A stretch of DNA of 44,559 nt from Candidatus Heimdallarchaeota archaeon (lineage in GTDB: Archaea > Asgardarchaeota > Heimdallarchaeia > Hodarchaeales > Hodarchaeaceae). Position 1 is the stretch's first letter. Each line of letters starts with the position of its first letter. Shown in pieces: positions 1-7,798 of the stretch. A program made the position numbers and the translations under genes. The stretch spans positions 4,047,632 through 4,092,190 of the forward strand of contig CP070695.1 in assembly GCA_020353515.1 (NCBI GenBank), in the 5' to 3' direction. The notes under the pieces are model-generated. The model saw only the letters and a program-made list of their open reading frames with translations. It did no database searches and was not told the origin of the DNA.

Positions 1-1116
1 GAAATAACGCCAAAGATTAAAGAATATGATAGAAATGAGGAATTTCTTCCTCCACTTGATAAAATGGGCAAAATGGGGTTGCTAGGTATTTGTTTCCCTG
101 AAAAATATGGAGGAGCAGGAATGGATTATCTAGCATTAGCGATAGCTTGTGAAGAGCTTGAAAGGGGGGATATTTCACTCCGAACTGTCCTCTCTGTTCA
201 CGTTGCTCTAACTTCATGCACAATTTATCAATGGGGAGATGATAAGCAAAAAGAAAAGTATTTCGTACCTCAAAATCATGGTAAAATGATTGGAACGACT
301 GCTATGACTGAACCCTCCTGTGGATCAGATGTGGCAAATATAACAACACGAGCGGAGAAACAAGGTAGCCATTATATTGTTTCAGGTCAAAAAACTTGGA
401 TTTCCCTAGCTGAAATTGCAGATAATTTCCTTGTTCTAGCGCGAACAGGAGAATCTGGTTATAAAGGACTTTCCCTATTTATTATCGAACGTGATTTTCC
501 TGGTGTGACTACTACCTCTTTACATCACAAATTAGGTACTCGAGCAGGAAACACAGGAGAGCTATTTCTTGATAAAGTGGAAGTTCCTGAAGACAACCTT
601 TTGGGTTATGAGGGTGAAGGTTTCAAGATTTGTATGTCCGCACTAGATAATGGTCGGTTTACTGTCGCTGCGGGGGCGGTAGGCACAATTAAAGCAGCTT
701 TAGAAGCATCAGTGAGATATTCTCATGAAAGAAAGGCGTTTGGTCAGGAAATCGGAAGATTTCAGTTGATTCAAGAACATTTGGCTCATATGCAAGCAGC
801 ATATGACGCTTCTCAACTACTAGTGTATAAAGTGGCTTGGATGAAAAATCAAGGAAAACGAAACACTCGGGAAACAAGTATGGCGAAGTGGTTTGCTACT
901 ACCCATGCTCTTGATGCAGCCAATAGAGCTATTCAGATACATGGTGCTTATGGATATACCAGTGATTATCCCGTTGAAAGATTATGGCGGAATGTACGGG
1001 GAGCATGTATCTACGAAGGAACAAATGAGATTCAAAAGTTGATTCAAGGATCCTACGTAATGGGATATCGAAAATATAAACCATTACGATGTGAGATGCC
1101 TCGTTATGAACCATAG
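1..1116 (+). CDS. Acyl-CoA dehydrogenase, glutaryl-CoA-dehydrogenase-like (5' partial)
   Basis: Flavin-dependent acyl-CoA dehydrogenase that introduces a double bond in an acyl-CoA. The frame is open from base 1 and the residues before the first ATG (64) read like a normal family N-terminus, so the gene begins outside the window. Visible family marks are the substrate/FAD loop 'TEPSCGSD', 'GQKTWIS', the 'RKAFGQ' segment, 'QIHGAYGYT' and the catalytic glutamate in 'IYEGTNEIQ' (codon 1015-1017). The stretch at 160-195 reads E-R-x-D-x-x-x-R-x-x-x-S, which lines up with the Glu87/Arg94/Ser98 carboxylate-binding set of glutaryl-CoA dehydrogenase, and a Tyr precedes the catalytic Glu as in decarboxylating enzymes. 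This alignment is from memory. Glutaryl-CoA dehydrogenase would fit downstream of the BamA-type hydrolase that follows, but a cyclohexane- or cyclohexene-carboxyl-CoA dehydrogenase is a real alternative because those enzymes are related. Confidence 0.85.
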   Translation, partial: EITPKIKEYDRNEEFLPPLDKMGKMGLLGICFPEKYGGAGMDYLALAIACEELERGDISLRTVLSVHVALTSCTIYQWGDDKQKEKYFVPQNHGKMIGTTAMTEPSCGSDVANITTRAEKQGSHYIVSGQKTWISLAEIADNFLVLARTGESGYKGLSLFIIERDFPGVTTTSLHHKLGTRAGNTGELFLDKVEVPEDNLLGYEGEGFKICMSALDNGRFTVAAGAVGTIKAALEASVRYSHERKAFGQEIGRFQLIQEHLAHMQAAYDASQLLVYKVAWMKNQGKRNTRETSMAKWFATTHALDAANRAIQIHGAYGYTSDYPVERLWRNVRGACIYEGTNEIQKLIQGSYVMGYRKYKPLRCEMPRYEP

Positions 1117-1142
1117 GAATCAAAATATGAAGATTTGATTCC
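1116..1142. other. Perfect inverted repeat at the end of the acyl-CoA dehydrogenase gene
   Basis: GGAATCAAA (1116-1124) is exactly complementary to TTTGATTCC (1134-1142) with a 9-base gap. The left arm starts on the last base of the stop codon. It could form a 9-bp RNA hairpin that protects the 3' end or helps termination, or be a protein-binding palindrome. No T-run follows it, so a classical intrinsic terminator is not supported. Confidence 0.4.
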
Positions 1143-1259
1143 TTAATTCCTTCAAAGTAATTAACATGTATCAGAGAATTTTTCTACTCGAACGCATCCT
1201 AGAATTTTTATGTAATGGCATTTTTCCCAGTCCCTAACTAAATCACAATTTTTAGAAGG

Positions 1260-2369
1260 ATGAACATCTTGAAGAACCATGATCTTTGGAAAGACGAACA
1301 TTTTGGAACTGAACCTCCCTGTATTACATATGAACTTAAACCATTAGTCACTCCTCAAGGTGAGGTAATAGAAGAGCTCTATTCAGCATGGATCACATTG
1401 AATAATCCAGCACAATATAATTCTTATACTACGCAAATGGTTAAAGGAGTCATTGCAGGTTTTTCACGAGCCTCAATGGAACGAAACGTTGTTTGTGTTG
1501 TTTTTACGGGTGCAGGAGATCGAGCTTTTTGTACTGGAGGTAATACGAAAGAATATGCAGAGTATTATGCAGGAAAACCCAATGAGTATGGACTCTATAT
1601 GGATCTGTTTAATGGCATGGTTGATGCGATCTTAAACTGCAAAAAGCCTGTTATATGTAGAGCTAATGGTATGAGGGTTGCAGGAGGACAAGAAATTGGA
1701 ATGGCTGCTGATTTGACCATTTCAGCGGATACCGCGATCTTTGGTCAAGCGGGGCCACGTCATGGCTCAGCACCAGATGGTGGTTCTACAGATTTTCTAC
1801 CTTGGATGTTAGGCCTGGAAGATGCTATGTATAACTGTGTATCTTGTGAAATGTGGAGTTCTTATAAGATGAAACGACTCGGGTTAATCACCAGGGTTGT
1901 TCCAGTCCTTAAAAATGCTGAAGGTCAATTTATACGAAACCCAACGGTACACACAGAAAGTTACATCAAAGATGGTGAAATAATATATGGTGAATTTCTT
2001 TCTGGAAAGGAGTTTAAGAAAGGAAGAGAACTAATGAAAGGATGTGAAATCGATTTGAATCCTTTAGACAAAGCGATAGATGAAATTATCTGGACTTTCA
2101 CTAATCTATTCCCAGGATGCTTGATGAAATCCATTGATGGTATCCGAATGAAAAAGAAATTCTTTTGGGATCAAACTAAGCTTGCAAATCGTCATTGGTT
2201 ATCAGTAAATATGATGACGGAGGCTTTATTAGGTTTTAGGGCATTTAATGAACGAAAGCAGACTGGAAAAGATGTGATTGACTTTGTAGAATATCGAAAT
2301 CTAATAGCCAAAGCTCATCCATTTAATCAAGAACTTATTGATGCTGTTCTCCCAAAACCCAAGGAGTGA
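1260..2369 (+). CDS. bamA: 6-oxocyclohex-1-ene-1-carbonyl-CoA hydrolase (BamA/Oah-type, crotonase superfamily)
   Basis: Ring-opening hydrolase of the anaerobic benzoyl-CoA pathway: it hydrates 6-oxocyclohex-1-ene-1-carbonyl-CoA and cleaves the C-C bond to give 3-hydroxypimelyl-CoA. The protein (369 residues; the Thauera and Syntrophus enzymes are about 377) follows the family closely as I remember it: 'NPAQYNSYTTQMVKGV', 'FTGAGDRAFCTGGNTKEY', 'GGQEIGMAADL' and 'FGQAGPRHGSAPDGG', then the family-specific C-terminal part with 'HWLSVNMMTEALLGFRAFNE'. Ordinary enoyl-CoA hydratases are about 260 residues and lack this C-terminal part. An ATG lies directly against the Shine-Dalgarno AGAAGG (1254-1259); the TTG at 1269 has better spacing and may be the true start. 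The thiolase gene follows after 3 bases, so the two are probably co-transcribed. Confidence 0.88.
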   Translation: MNILKNHDLWKDEHFGTEPPCITYELKPLVTPQGEVIEELYSAWITLNNPAQYNSYTTQMVKGVIAGFSRASMERNVVCVVFTGAGDRAFCTGGNTKEYAEYYAGKPNEYGLYMDLFNGMVDAILNCKKPVICRANGMRVAGGQEIGMAADLTISADTAIFGQAGPRHGSAPDGGSTDFLPWMLGLEDAMYNCVSCEMWSSYKMKRLGLITRVVPVLKNAEGQFIRNPTVHTESYIKDGEIIYGEFLSGKEFKKGRELMKGCEIDLNPLDKAIDEIIWTFTNLFPGCLMKSIDGIRMKKKFFWDQTKLANRHWLSVNMMTEALLGFRAFNERKQTGKDVIDFVEYRNLIAKAHPFNQELIDAVLPKPKE

Positions 2370-2375
2370 AGATTG

Positions 2376-3581
2376 ATGCGATTTCAAAATACATACGTGC
2401 CTTACGGGGGATATTGGTCCAGTCCCTTTGTTCGTTGGCAGGGGAGCTTCTCGAGCTTAAATGCTATCCCCTTTGCAGCTGAAATGACAACCAGGGCCTT
2501 GAAAGACCGGAATGTATTTTTAAACTCCTTTGATTCTCTTTACTTTGGTATAACAATACCTCAAAAACATAGCTTTTATGGTCAAACTTGGTTTGCAGGC
2601 ATGATCGGAGCTCCTGAGATTACAGGACCTATGATTGCCCAAGCTTGTGCGACTTCGGCTCGAATCATCGCTAATGCTGCTTCTGAGGTCGAGGCTAGTC
2701 TCCACGACCGATGTATCTTAACTGTGACCTGTGATCGCACAAGTAATGGACCTCATATTCTCTATCCGAATCCCCTTGCTCCTGGGGGAAAAGCTGATGT
2801 AGAAAATTGGGTGTGGGATAATTTTGGATATGATCCCTATGCAAAAAACCCAATGATTCAAACTGCTGAAAATGTAGCAAAAGAAGCAGGAATAAGCAGA
2901 GAAGAGCAGGAAGAAGTTGTAATCTTACGCTATAAACAATACAACGATGCTTTAAAGGACAATTCAGCGTTCCTTAGGAGGTTCATGATTTCCCCGATCG
3001 AAGTTAAATCAGGGAAAAAGACAATTGCTACAGTTGAAGGTGATGAAGGAGTTTTTCCAACAACTGCAGAAGGCCTTACAAGGTTGAAACCTGTTTTAAA
3101 GGAAGGTACTGTTACATATGGAGCACAAACTCATCCTTCAGATGGAAATTGCGGGATGATCTTAACTTCTAAAGAAAAAGCTAATGAGCTCAGCCTCGAT
3201 AAGGATTTTGAGATCCAAATTCTTGCTTATGGGCAAGCTCGGAGTAAAAAAGGATTTATGCCAATGGCTCCTGTTCCAGCAGCAAGAAATGCCTTGGAAT
3301 CAGCTCAGCTTTCTGTGGAAGACATTACATGTACAAAGATGCATAATCCTTTTACTGTGAATGACGTCTATTTCAGCCAAGAAATGGGGATAGCGCATGA
3401 ATCCATTAATAATTATGGTTCTTCCCTCGTATGGGGGCATCCTCAAGCACCCACAGGCATGCGCCTTATCATTGAACTCATTGAAGAGCTAACATTGAAA
3501 AATGGGGGTTATGGACTTTTTACAGGATGTTCTGCAGGAGATTCAGCGGCAGCAATTATAGTTGAAGTTAATAAGGTCTAA
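2376..3581 (+). CDS. Thiolase-family acetyl-CoA acyltransferase (candidate 3-oxopimelyl-CoA thiolase)
   Basis: Thiolase superfamily enzyme expected to split a 3-oxoacyl-CoA with CoA into acetyl-CoA and a shortened acyl-CoA. Three landmarks are visible: the nucleophile region 'QACATSAR' near residue 90, the histidine motif in 'GSSLVWGHPQAP' and the C-terminal cysteine in 'GLFTGCSAGDSAA'. The usual N-E-A-F loop reads 'NPFTVND', so this is a divergent branch. The ATG at 2376 is preferred over the TTG at 2373 because AAGGAG (2361-2366) lies nine bases upstream. It follows the BamA-type gene by a few bases, so 3-oxopimelyl-CoA is a reasonable substrate guess. Because of the unusual loop a non-cleaving thiolase-like (SCP2-type) role is possible. 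Confidence 0.78.
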   Translation: MRFQNTYVPYGGYWSSPFVRWQGSFSSLNAIPFAAEMTTRALKDRNVFLNSFDSLYFGITIPQKHSFYGQTWFAGMIGAPEITGPMIAQACATSARIIANAASEVEASLHDRCILTVTCDRTSNGPHILYPNPLAPGGKADVENWVWDNFGYDPYAKNPMIQTAENVAKEAGISREEQEEVVILRYKQYNDALKDNSAFLRRFMISPIEVKSGKKTIATVEGDEGVFPTTAEGLTRLKPVLKEGTVTYGAQTHPSDGNCGMILTSKEKANELSLDKDFEIQILAYGQARSKKGFMPMAPVPAARNALESAQLSVEDITCTKMHNPFTVNDVYFSQEMGIAHESINNYGSSLVWGHPQAPTGMRLIIELIEELTLKNGGYGLFTGCSAGDSAAAIIVEVNKV

Positions 3582-3614
3582 TTCGAAATATTAACTAGAA
3601 ATAGATGTGTTAAG

Positions 3615-4784
3615 TTGTTTTGGAAGAAGAATCCCATCTGGATAGTCGGAGGCACAAAAAATGATGGATCAAAATTCCAATTAACTATAAAAAAAAAGTT
3701 TTTAGGCGCCTATGTAATCAATGGAGGAAGGTTGGATGGAGAAAACGCTGGTGAAATAATAATTCCTTTGAATCATCAGAGATTGATAGAAGTAGATCTC
3801 TCTCAACTCTCTAACATAAATGAAATTAATTTGAAGAATTCTCAGACTGGTAAGATTCAACATTTAAAATTGAAATTGAATAATAACAATCTAGAAGAGA
3901 TTGATTTATCTCCCCTTGGAAATTGGAGTGATTTTGAGGTTACTATCGATCTTAGTAATAATTTTCTAAAAAGAATTGATTTAGAGCCCCTCAGTTATTG
4001 TAAAGGGTTGAGGGAGCTAAACCTGAAGGATAATCAATTACAAAAAATTGATCTTACACCTCTACAACATTGTAAAAACCTCTGTCAAATTAATCTTAAG
4101 AAAAATGCATTGTCTCAAGTAGACATTAGTCCATTGATTAATTGTTTCTCGAACTGTCTCCCACTTAATTACCCAAGCATTGACATCGAAAACCATGTTG
4201 AAGTAATTATTGGATCTAAATTGCACAAGGTGGGGGAATGGTTAATTATCCATGAAGATGCTGAAAAGAGAAAACATGAGAAAAGGGGGGATTATTCTCC
4301 TTTTACTGTCAATTTGTATTCCTGTCTTTTCAATGAGCTTTCAGTAGATGCTAATGTTGAAAAAGTTAAGCTCGAATTTTCTCAGAGATTAGGGACTTTA
4401 CAGACTATTCGTAAGGAGATATTGGATCTTTTAGAGCAATCAATAGATATGAGTAACCACAGTCCTGAAGCAAGTATAATCAGGTCATTCAAGAGCTTGG
4501 AAGAGCTACTTTATTTGACTTATGAAAGAAAGTATGGTCAACCACTTTCATCTATCAAACCGTCTGAAATGCAGAAGGTTCTGAATAATATAGGAGTTAC
4601 ACCAGATAATATCGACATTTGGATAGGAACTGTACGCATACTTCGGAATAGGTGTATTCATCGTGAGTCTCAAAAAACACCAATTCACGTCACAATCTCT
4701 GATAGTAATCTTGTAATCGAGACTGTGTTAAGAATATTTGAATATTGGGAGAATAACGTCAACGTGAAACAAAAAAGATCCTAA
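3615..4784 (+). CDS. Leucine-rich repeat protein with HEPN-like C-terminal domain
   Basis: Unnamed 389-residue protein, no signal peptide. Residues about 57-175 hold at least four leucine-rich repeats of 22-25 residues with the core 'IDLxPL..C..L..I.L..N', a repeat type I associate with Asgard genomes. Residues about 240-385 are helical and end with 'RNRCIHRE' (344-351), an R-x4-H motif like those of HEPN domains, which are often RNases or nucleotide-binding partners. The start is a TTG; no strong Shine-Dalgarno is seen. It lies alone between the bam-like genes and the opposite-strand hbd gene. A scaffold or sensor with a nuclease-like effector is possible, but the HEPN call rests on a short motif and helical context only. 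Confidence 0.6.
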   Translation: MFWKKNPIWIVGGTKNDGSKFQLTIKKKFLGAYVINGGRLDGENAGEIIIPLNHQRLIEVDLSQLSNINEINLKNSQTGKIQHLKLKLNNNNLEEIDLSPLGNWSDFEVTIDLSNNFLKRIDLEPLSYCKGLRELNLKDNQLQKIDLTPLQHCKNLCQINLKKNALSQVDISPLINCFSNCLPLNYPSIDIENHVEVIIGSKLHKVGEWLIIHEDAEKRKHEKRGDYSPFTVNLYSCLFNELSVDANVEKVKLEFSQRLGTLQTIRKEILDLLEQSIDMSNHSPEASIIRSFKSLEELLYLTYERKYGQPLSSIKPSEMQKVLNNIGVTPDNIDIWIGTVRILRNRCIHRESQKTPIHVTISDSNLVIETVLRIFEYWENNVNVKQKRS

Positions 4785-4869
4785 TTATCGAAGGTGAAAG
4801 TATAAATTTAGAATCGCATGAAACGAAGAGGAGGTTATGAAAAAGAAAGGGATTGGGAGATTTATTGTA

Positions 4870-5769
4870 CTATCTAAATTGGTGTGGTTCTGGTGGTTTC
4901 TTGGTATAGTCATAGAATCCTTTCCCTGATTTTCTCCCAAAATGGCCAGCACGAACCATTTTTCGTAGAAGTGTTGGAGCACGATATTTTGAGTCCTGAA
5001 ATTCAGAATACATGTAATCTGCTATGAAAAGTGCTGTATCAAGGCCCACGAAATCTAACAATGTAAGTGGCCCCATTGGGTGATTCAGACCTAAACTGAT
5101 TGCTTTATCTAAATCCTCGACGGTTGTTACACCTTCCTGAAGAGTAAAAATCGCTTCCAATAGAAATGGGAGGAGTAAACGATTAACTGCAAACCCAGGA
5201 GCTTCATTGACTAGTACTGTCTCTTTACCAAGCTTCTTTGACAGTTCATCAATAAATTCGTAGGTTTCTTCTGATGTATCATATCCTTTAATAATTTCAA
5301 CTAAGCGCATAACTGGAACAGGATTAAAGAAATGCATTCCTATGAATTTCTCGGGACGTTTCGTTGCAGAAGCCATATCTGTGATGGAGATGGATGACGT
5401 ATTTGAGGCGAATATACACTCAGGCTTACAGATTTCATCTAATTCCTCAAAAACTTTCCTTTTCAAATCTCTGTTTTCAATGATTGCTTCAATAACGACA
5501 TCTGCGTTAAATGCAGCGGCTTTTAGATCAGTAGTACCTTTAATTCTATTCACAACTTGATTCATCTGCTCTTGGGTCATTTTTCCCTTAGTGACTCCTC
5601 GAGATAAGTTCTTTTTAATTGTGTTTAGACCATTCTCTACAAAACGATCTTCAATATCTCTCATGGTGACTTCGTAACCTGCTTGAGCACACACTTGTGC
5701 AATGCCGTTACCCATTAAACCAGCACCCATTACACAGATCTTTTTTACGTCTTCAACTTTCATTTTCAT
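4870..5769 (-). CDS. hbd: 3-hydroxyacyl-CoA (3-hydroxybutyryl-CoA) dehydrogenase
   Basis: NAD(P)-dependent oxidation of a 3-hydroxyacyl-CoA to the 3-oxoacyl-CoA in beta-oxidation (or the reverse in butyrate formation). The Rossmann loop 'GAGLMGNGIAQ' lies near residue 15, the catalytic histidine is in 'MHFFNPVPVMRLVE', the conserved asparagine is in 'PGFAVNRLLLP', and the C-terminal helical domain ends with 'GRKSGKGFYDY'. At 299 residues it is full length for the family (about 280-300). It lies 44 bases downstream of the acyl-CoA synthetase on the same strand, so the two likely form an operon. With the BamA-type hydrolase and thiolase nearby it could oxidise 3-hydroxypimelyl-CoA or 3-hydroxybutyryl-CoA; the sequence alone does not fix chain length. 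Confidence 0.9.
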   Translation of the reverse strand: MKMKVEDVKKICVMGAGLMGNGIAQVCAQAGYEVTMRDIEDRFVENGLNTIKKNLSRGVTKGKMTQEQMNQVVNRIKGTTDLKAAAFNADVVIEAIIENRDLKRKVFEELDEICKPECIFASNTSSISITDMASATKRPEKFIGMHFFNPVPVMRLVEIIKGYDTSEETYEFIDELSKKLGKETVLVNEAPGFAVNRLLLPFLLEAIFTLQEGVTTVEDLDKAISLGLNHPMGPLTLLDFVGLDTALFIADYMYSEFQDSKYRAPTLLRKMVRAGHFGRKSGKGFYDYTKKPPEPHQFR

Positions 5770-5813
5770 ATAACTTCCTGAATATGTACAAAAAACAAGA
5801 AAATGTCTAATAC

Positions 5814-7397
5814 TTAGGTGTTCTGTTCTTCGTTATATCGTTCACGTAGCAACCTATGGACAATTTTACCTGATCCTGTTCGAGGGATTTCGTCATAATC
5901 AATGAAAATTACCTTCTTTGGGACTTTAAACCTCGGTAATTCTTGTCTGCAATACTCCCTGATTTCATTGGCTAAACTATCGGAAGGTTCACTGCCTAGG
6001 GTCAGAGCACAGATTGCTGTGACGGCTTCCCCCCATTTTATATCATGAAGTCCTACTACAGCACATTCCAAGACTGTATTATGTGCTGTTATGACCTTTT
6101 CAACCTCTGATGGAAATACATGTTCACCCCCAGTAATAATCATATTTGCTTTTCTATCCACCAAATAATAATAACCGTCTTCGTCTTTTTTAGCCATATC
6201 ACCAGCACTAAAAAAGTCTCCATCCATACTTGCTGCTGTCTTTTCTGCTAGTTTATAATAACTAGTCATTTGCATTGGACTGCGTGAAAATAATTCCCCG
6301 ATCTCGCCTTGGGACACTAGCTTTCGAGTCTCGGGGTCTAATAATCTAATTTGATCGGAACCAATACACTCCTGACCAATAGATCCAGCTTTATTGAATT
6401 GATCCTCAGGCCTTAAAATCGTAACTAAACCCGCCTCGGTAGAACCATATGCTTCAAAAAGGCGTACGTCTTTGAAAAGATCCATTACACCATATTTCAT
6501 CTGTTTTGTAGCTGGTGCAGAGGATGTCAAAAGGGTTTTAATCGAGCTAAGGTCATATTTTTCTTTGATTTCATCTGGAAGGCTTAATATTAAGTTATAA
6601 TGTGTGGGGATCAGCGAAGTAAATGTGATTTTCTCTTTATCTAAAATTTGCAGAACTTCTTCTGGATTGAAACCAAACTCTCTATGGACATATACGGGAG
6701 CCCCAACATAGGTAAATACAAAGGAATAGAAAGTGGAATTCACGTGTGAGAGTGGCATTAGGATTAAACCATAATCCTCGTGAGTAAAAGAAAATTCAGC
6801 TGCATTGATAAGGAAAAAAGAGATATACGAACGATGAGAACGAACAACTCCTTTTGGTCTCCCTGTAGTGCCAGAAGTATACAATAAAATCCATGGATCT
6901 TCTGGGTTTACTTCGATTGACGGATAAGATTCTTCCCCTTGCTTTATAATGTCTTCAAAGTAGCTCCAATTTTCCGTAACGGGGATATCACCTATCACTA
7001 TATGATCTAGTTTGTCTAATCCAAAATCTATGACCAAATCCCAATTATTTATTGTTATTTCATAATATCGAGATTCCACAATTACCATTTTGCATTCTGC
7101 ATTTGATACAATCCAATAAAGATCTTTGGGTAAAAGTCGAAAATTCAAGGGAACAATAATCAATCCTGCTTTTGCTGCAGCACAATAGATTTCCATAAAT
7201 TCAACTGAATTGTTTGATAGAACTGCGATTTTATCTCCTTTGCGTAAACCTCTTTTGAGTAAACCATTAGCCAATTTATTAGTTTGTTCATCAAACTCTT
7301 TATTAGTGAATGAACGGTTAATATCTTTAACTGCAAGTTTATTGGGATATTTGAAAGCATTGATATGTAGGATCTCTCCTAAATGTAACCATTTCAA
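5814..7397 (-). CDS. AMP-forming acyl-CoA synthetase (ANL superfamily)
   Basis: Activates a carboxylic acid to its CoA thioester with ATP via an acyl-adenylate. Core motifs appear in order: 'LLYTSGTTGRPKGVV' (phosphate loop), 'EAYGSTEAG', 'SAGDMAKKDEDGYYYLVDRK' (ribose Asp and hinge) and the catalytic C-terminal lysine in 'RTGSGKIV'. The frame is open to a GTG at 7526 (570 residues), but the first 43 residues are unlike the family, and the TTG at 7397 is preceded by AGAGGTTAG at good spacing. From there the protein begins 'KWLHLGEILHINAFKYPNK', a typical family start. Substrate is unknown; fatty, aromatic or alicyclic acids all fit the neighbourhood. The TTG overlaps the stop of a short upstream frame (TTGA). 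Confidence 0.88.
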   Translation of the reverse strand: MKWLHLGEILHINAFKYPNKLAVKDINRSFTNKEFDEQTNKLANGLLKRGLRKGDKIAVLSNNSVEFMEIYCAAAKAGLIIVPLNFRLLPKDLYWIVSNAECKMVIVESRYYEITINNWDLVIDFGLDKLDHIVIGDIPVTENWSYFEDIIKQGEESYPSIEVNPEDPWILLYTSGTTGRPKGVVRSHRSYISFFLINAAEFSFTHEDYGLILMPLSHVNSTFYSFVFTYVGAPVYVHREFGFNPEEVLQILDKEKITFTSLIPTHYNLILSLPDEIKEKYDLSSIKTLLTSSAPATKQMKYGVMDLFKDVRLFEAYGSTEAGLVTILRPEDQFNKAGSIGQECIGSDQIRLLDPETRKLVSQGEIGELFSRSPMQMTSYYKLAEKTAASMDGDFFSAGDMAKKDEDGYYYLVDRKANMIITGGEHVFPSEVEKVITAHNTVLECAVVGLHDIKWGEAVTAICALTLGSEPSDSLANEIREYCRQELPRFKVPKKVIFIDYDEIPRTGSGKIVHRLLRERYNEEQNT

Positions 7398-7579
7398 TGT
7401 GAATCTAACCTCTTGGTCCTTAATTGAATAAAAATATCTTTTAACTGAATTAACGCTAGTACTGGACTGCTTGAGGATGTGATTGAAGTTTCTTCCAAGC
7501 AATCTGACTTTAGCAGAATAAAGCACATCGAATTAAGTATTTTATTAAAATCCCCCATGATAAGGAAAACCTTTTTCAT
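7394..7579 (-). CDS. Possible short upstream reading frame (61 codons) coupled to the acyl-CoA synthetase
   Basis: ATG at 7579 with GAGG nine bases upstream (AGGAG a little further), encoding 61 residues that begin 'MKKVFLIMGDFNK'. I recognise no family. Its TGA stop overlaps the preferred TTG start of the acyl-CoA synthetase as TTGA, the geometry of translational coupling. It could be a real small protein, a regulatory upstream frame, or chance in the leader. The overlap with the alternative N-terminal extension of the synthetase means only one of the two readings is likely to be used. Confidence 0.28.
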   Translation of the reverse strand: MKKVFLIMGDFNKILNSMCFILLKSDCLEETSITSSSSPVLALIQLKDIFIQLRTKRLDSH

Positions 7580-7724
7580 TGTCTATTGCCTCTTCTCCTA
7601 ATAGTCTTGAAGCACCCCTATGATATTTTTACGCTAGAATTTAGTCAACTACTTTTTTCTTAAGTAAACTTTTCAATAGTTACTTTATATTTATTCAATA
7701 GGTTAACACTGACTTTACCTCCTT

Positions 7725-7740
7725 AAAATATATATTAAAT
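7725..7740 (+). promoter_or_regulatory. TATA-like promoter element for iorA
   Basis: An A/T-only run with TATATATTAAAT lies about 60 bases before the preferred ATG of iorA at 7799. With archaeal spacing the transcript would start near 7755-7765, giving a leader of about 40 bases. A second TATA-like run lies at 7683-7694. The interval 7580-7798 also has to hold the promoter of the divergent acyl-CoA synthetase, for which an A/T-rich box near 7622-7632 is a candidate. Confidence 0.4.
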
Positions 7741-7798
7741 TTGCTATTTGAGCTTTTTAAAGACATTCATTACTTTTCTTCCCACGGATGAAATCATA

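Noticed and set aside
4837..4929. 30-codon plus-strand frame with GAGGAGG ahead and a TATA-like TATAAATTTA at 4801, product hydrophobic and Trp-rich
   Set aside because: The Shine-Dalgarno is only two bases from the ATG, and most of the frame is antisense to the end of the hbd gene, which explains its composition. Not supported as a gene.
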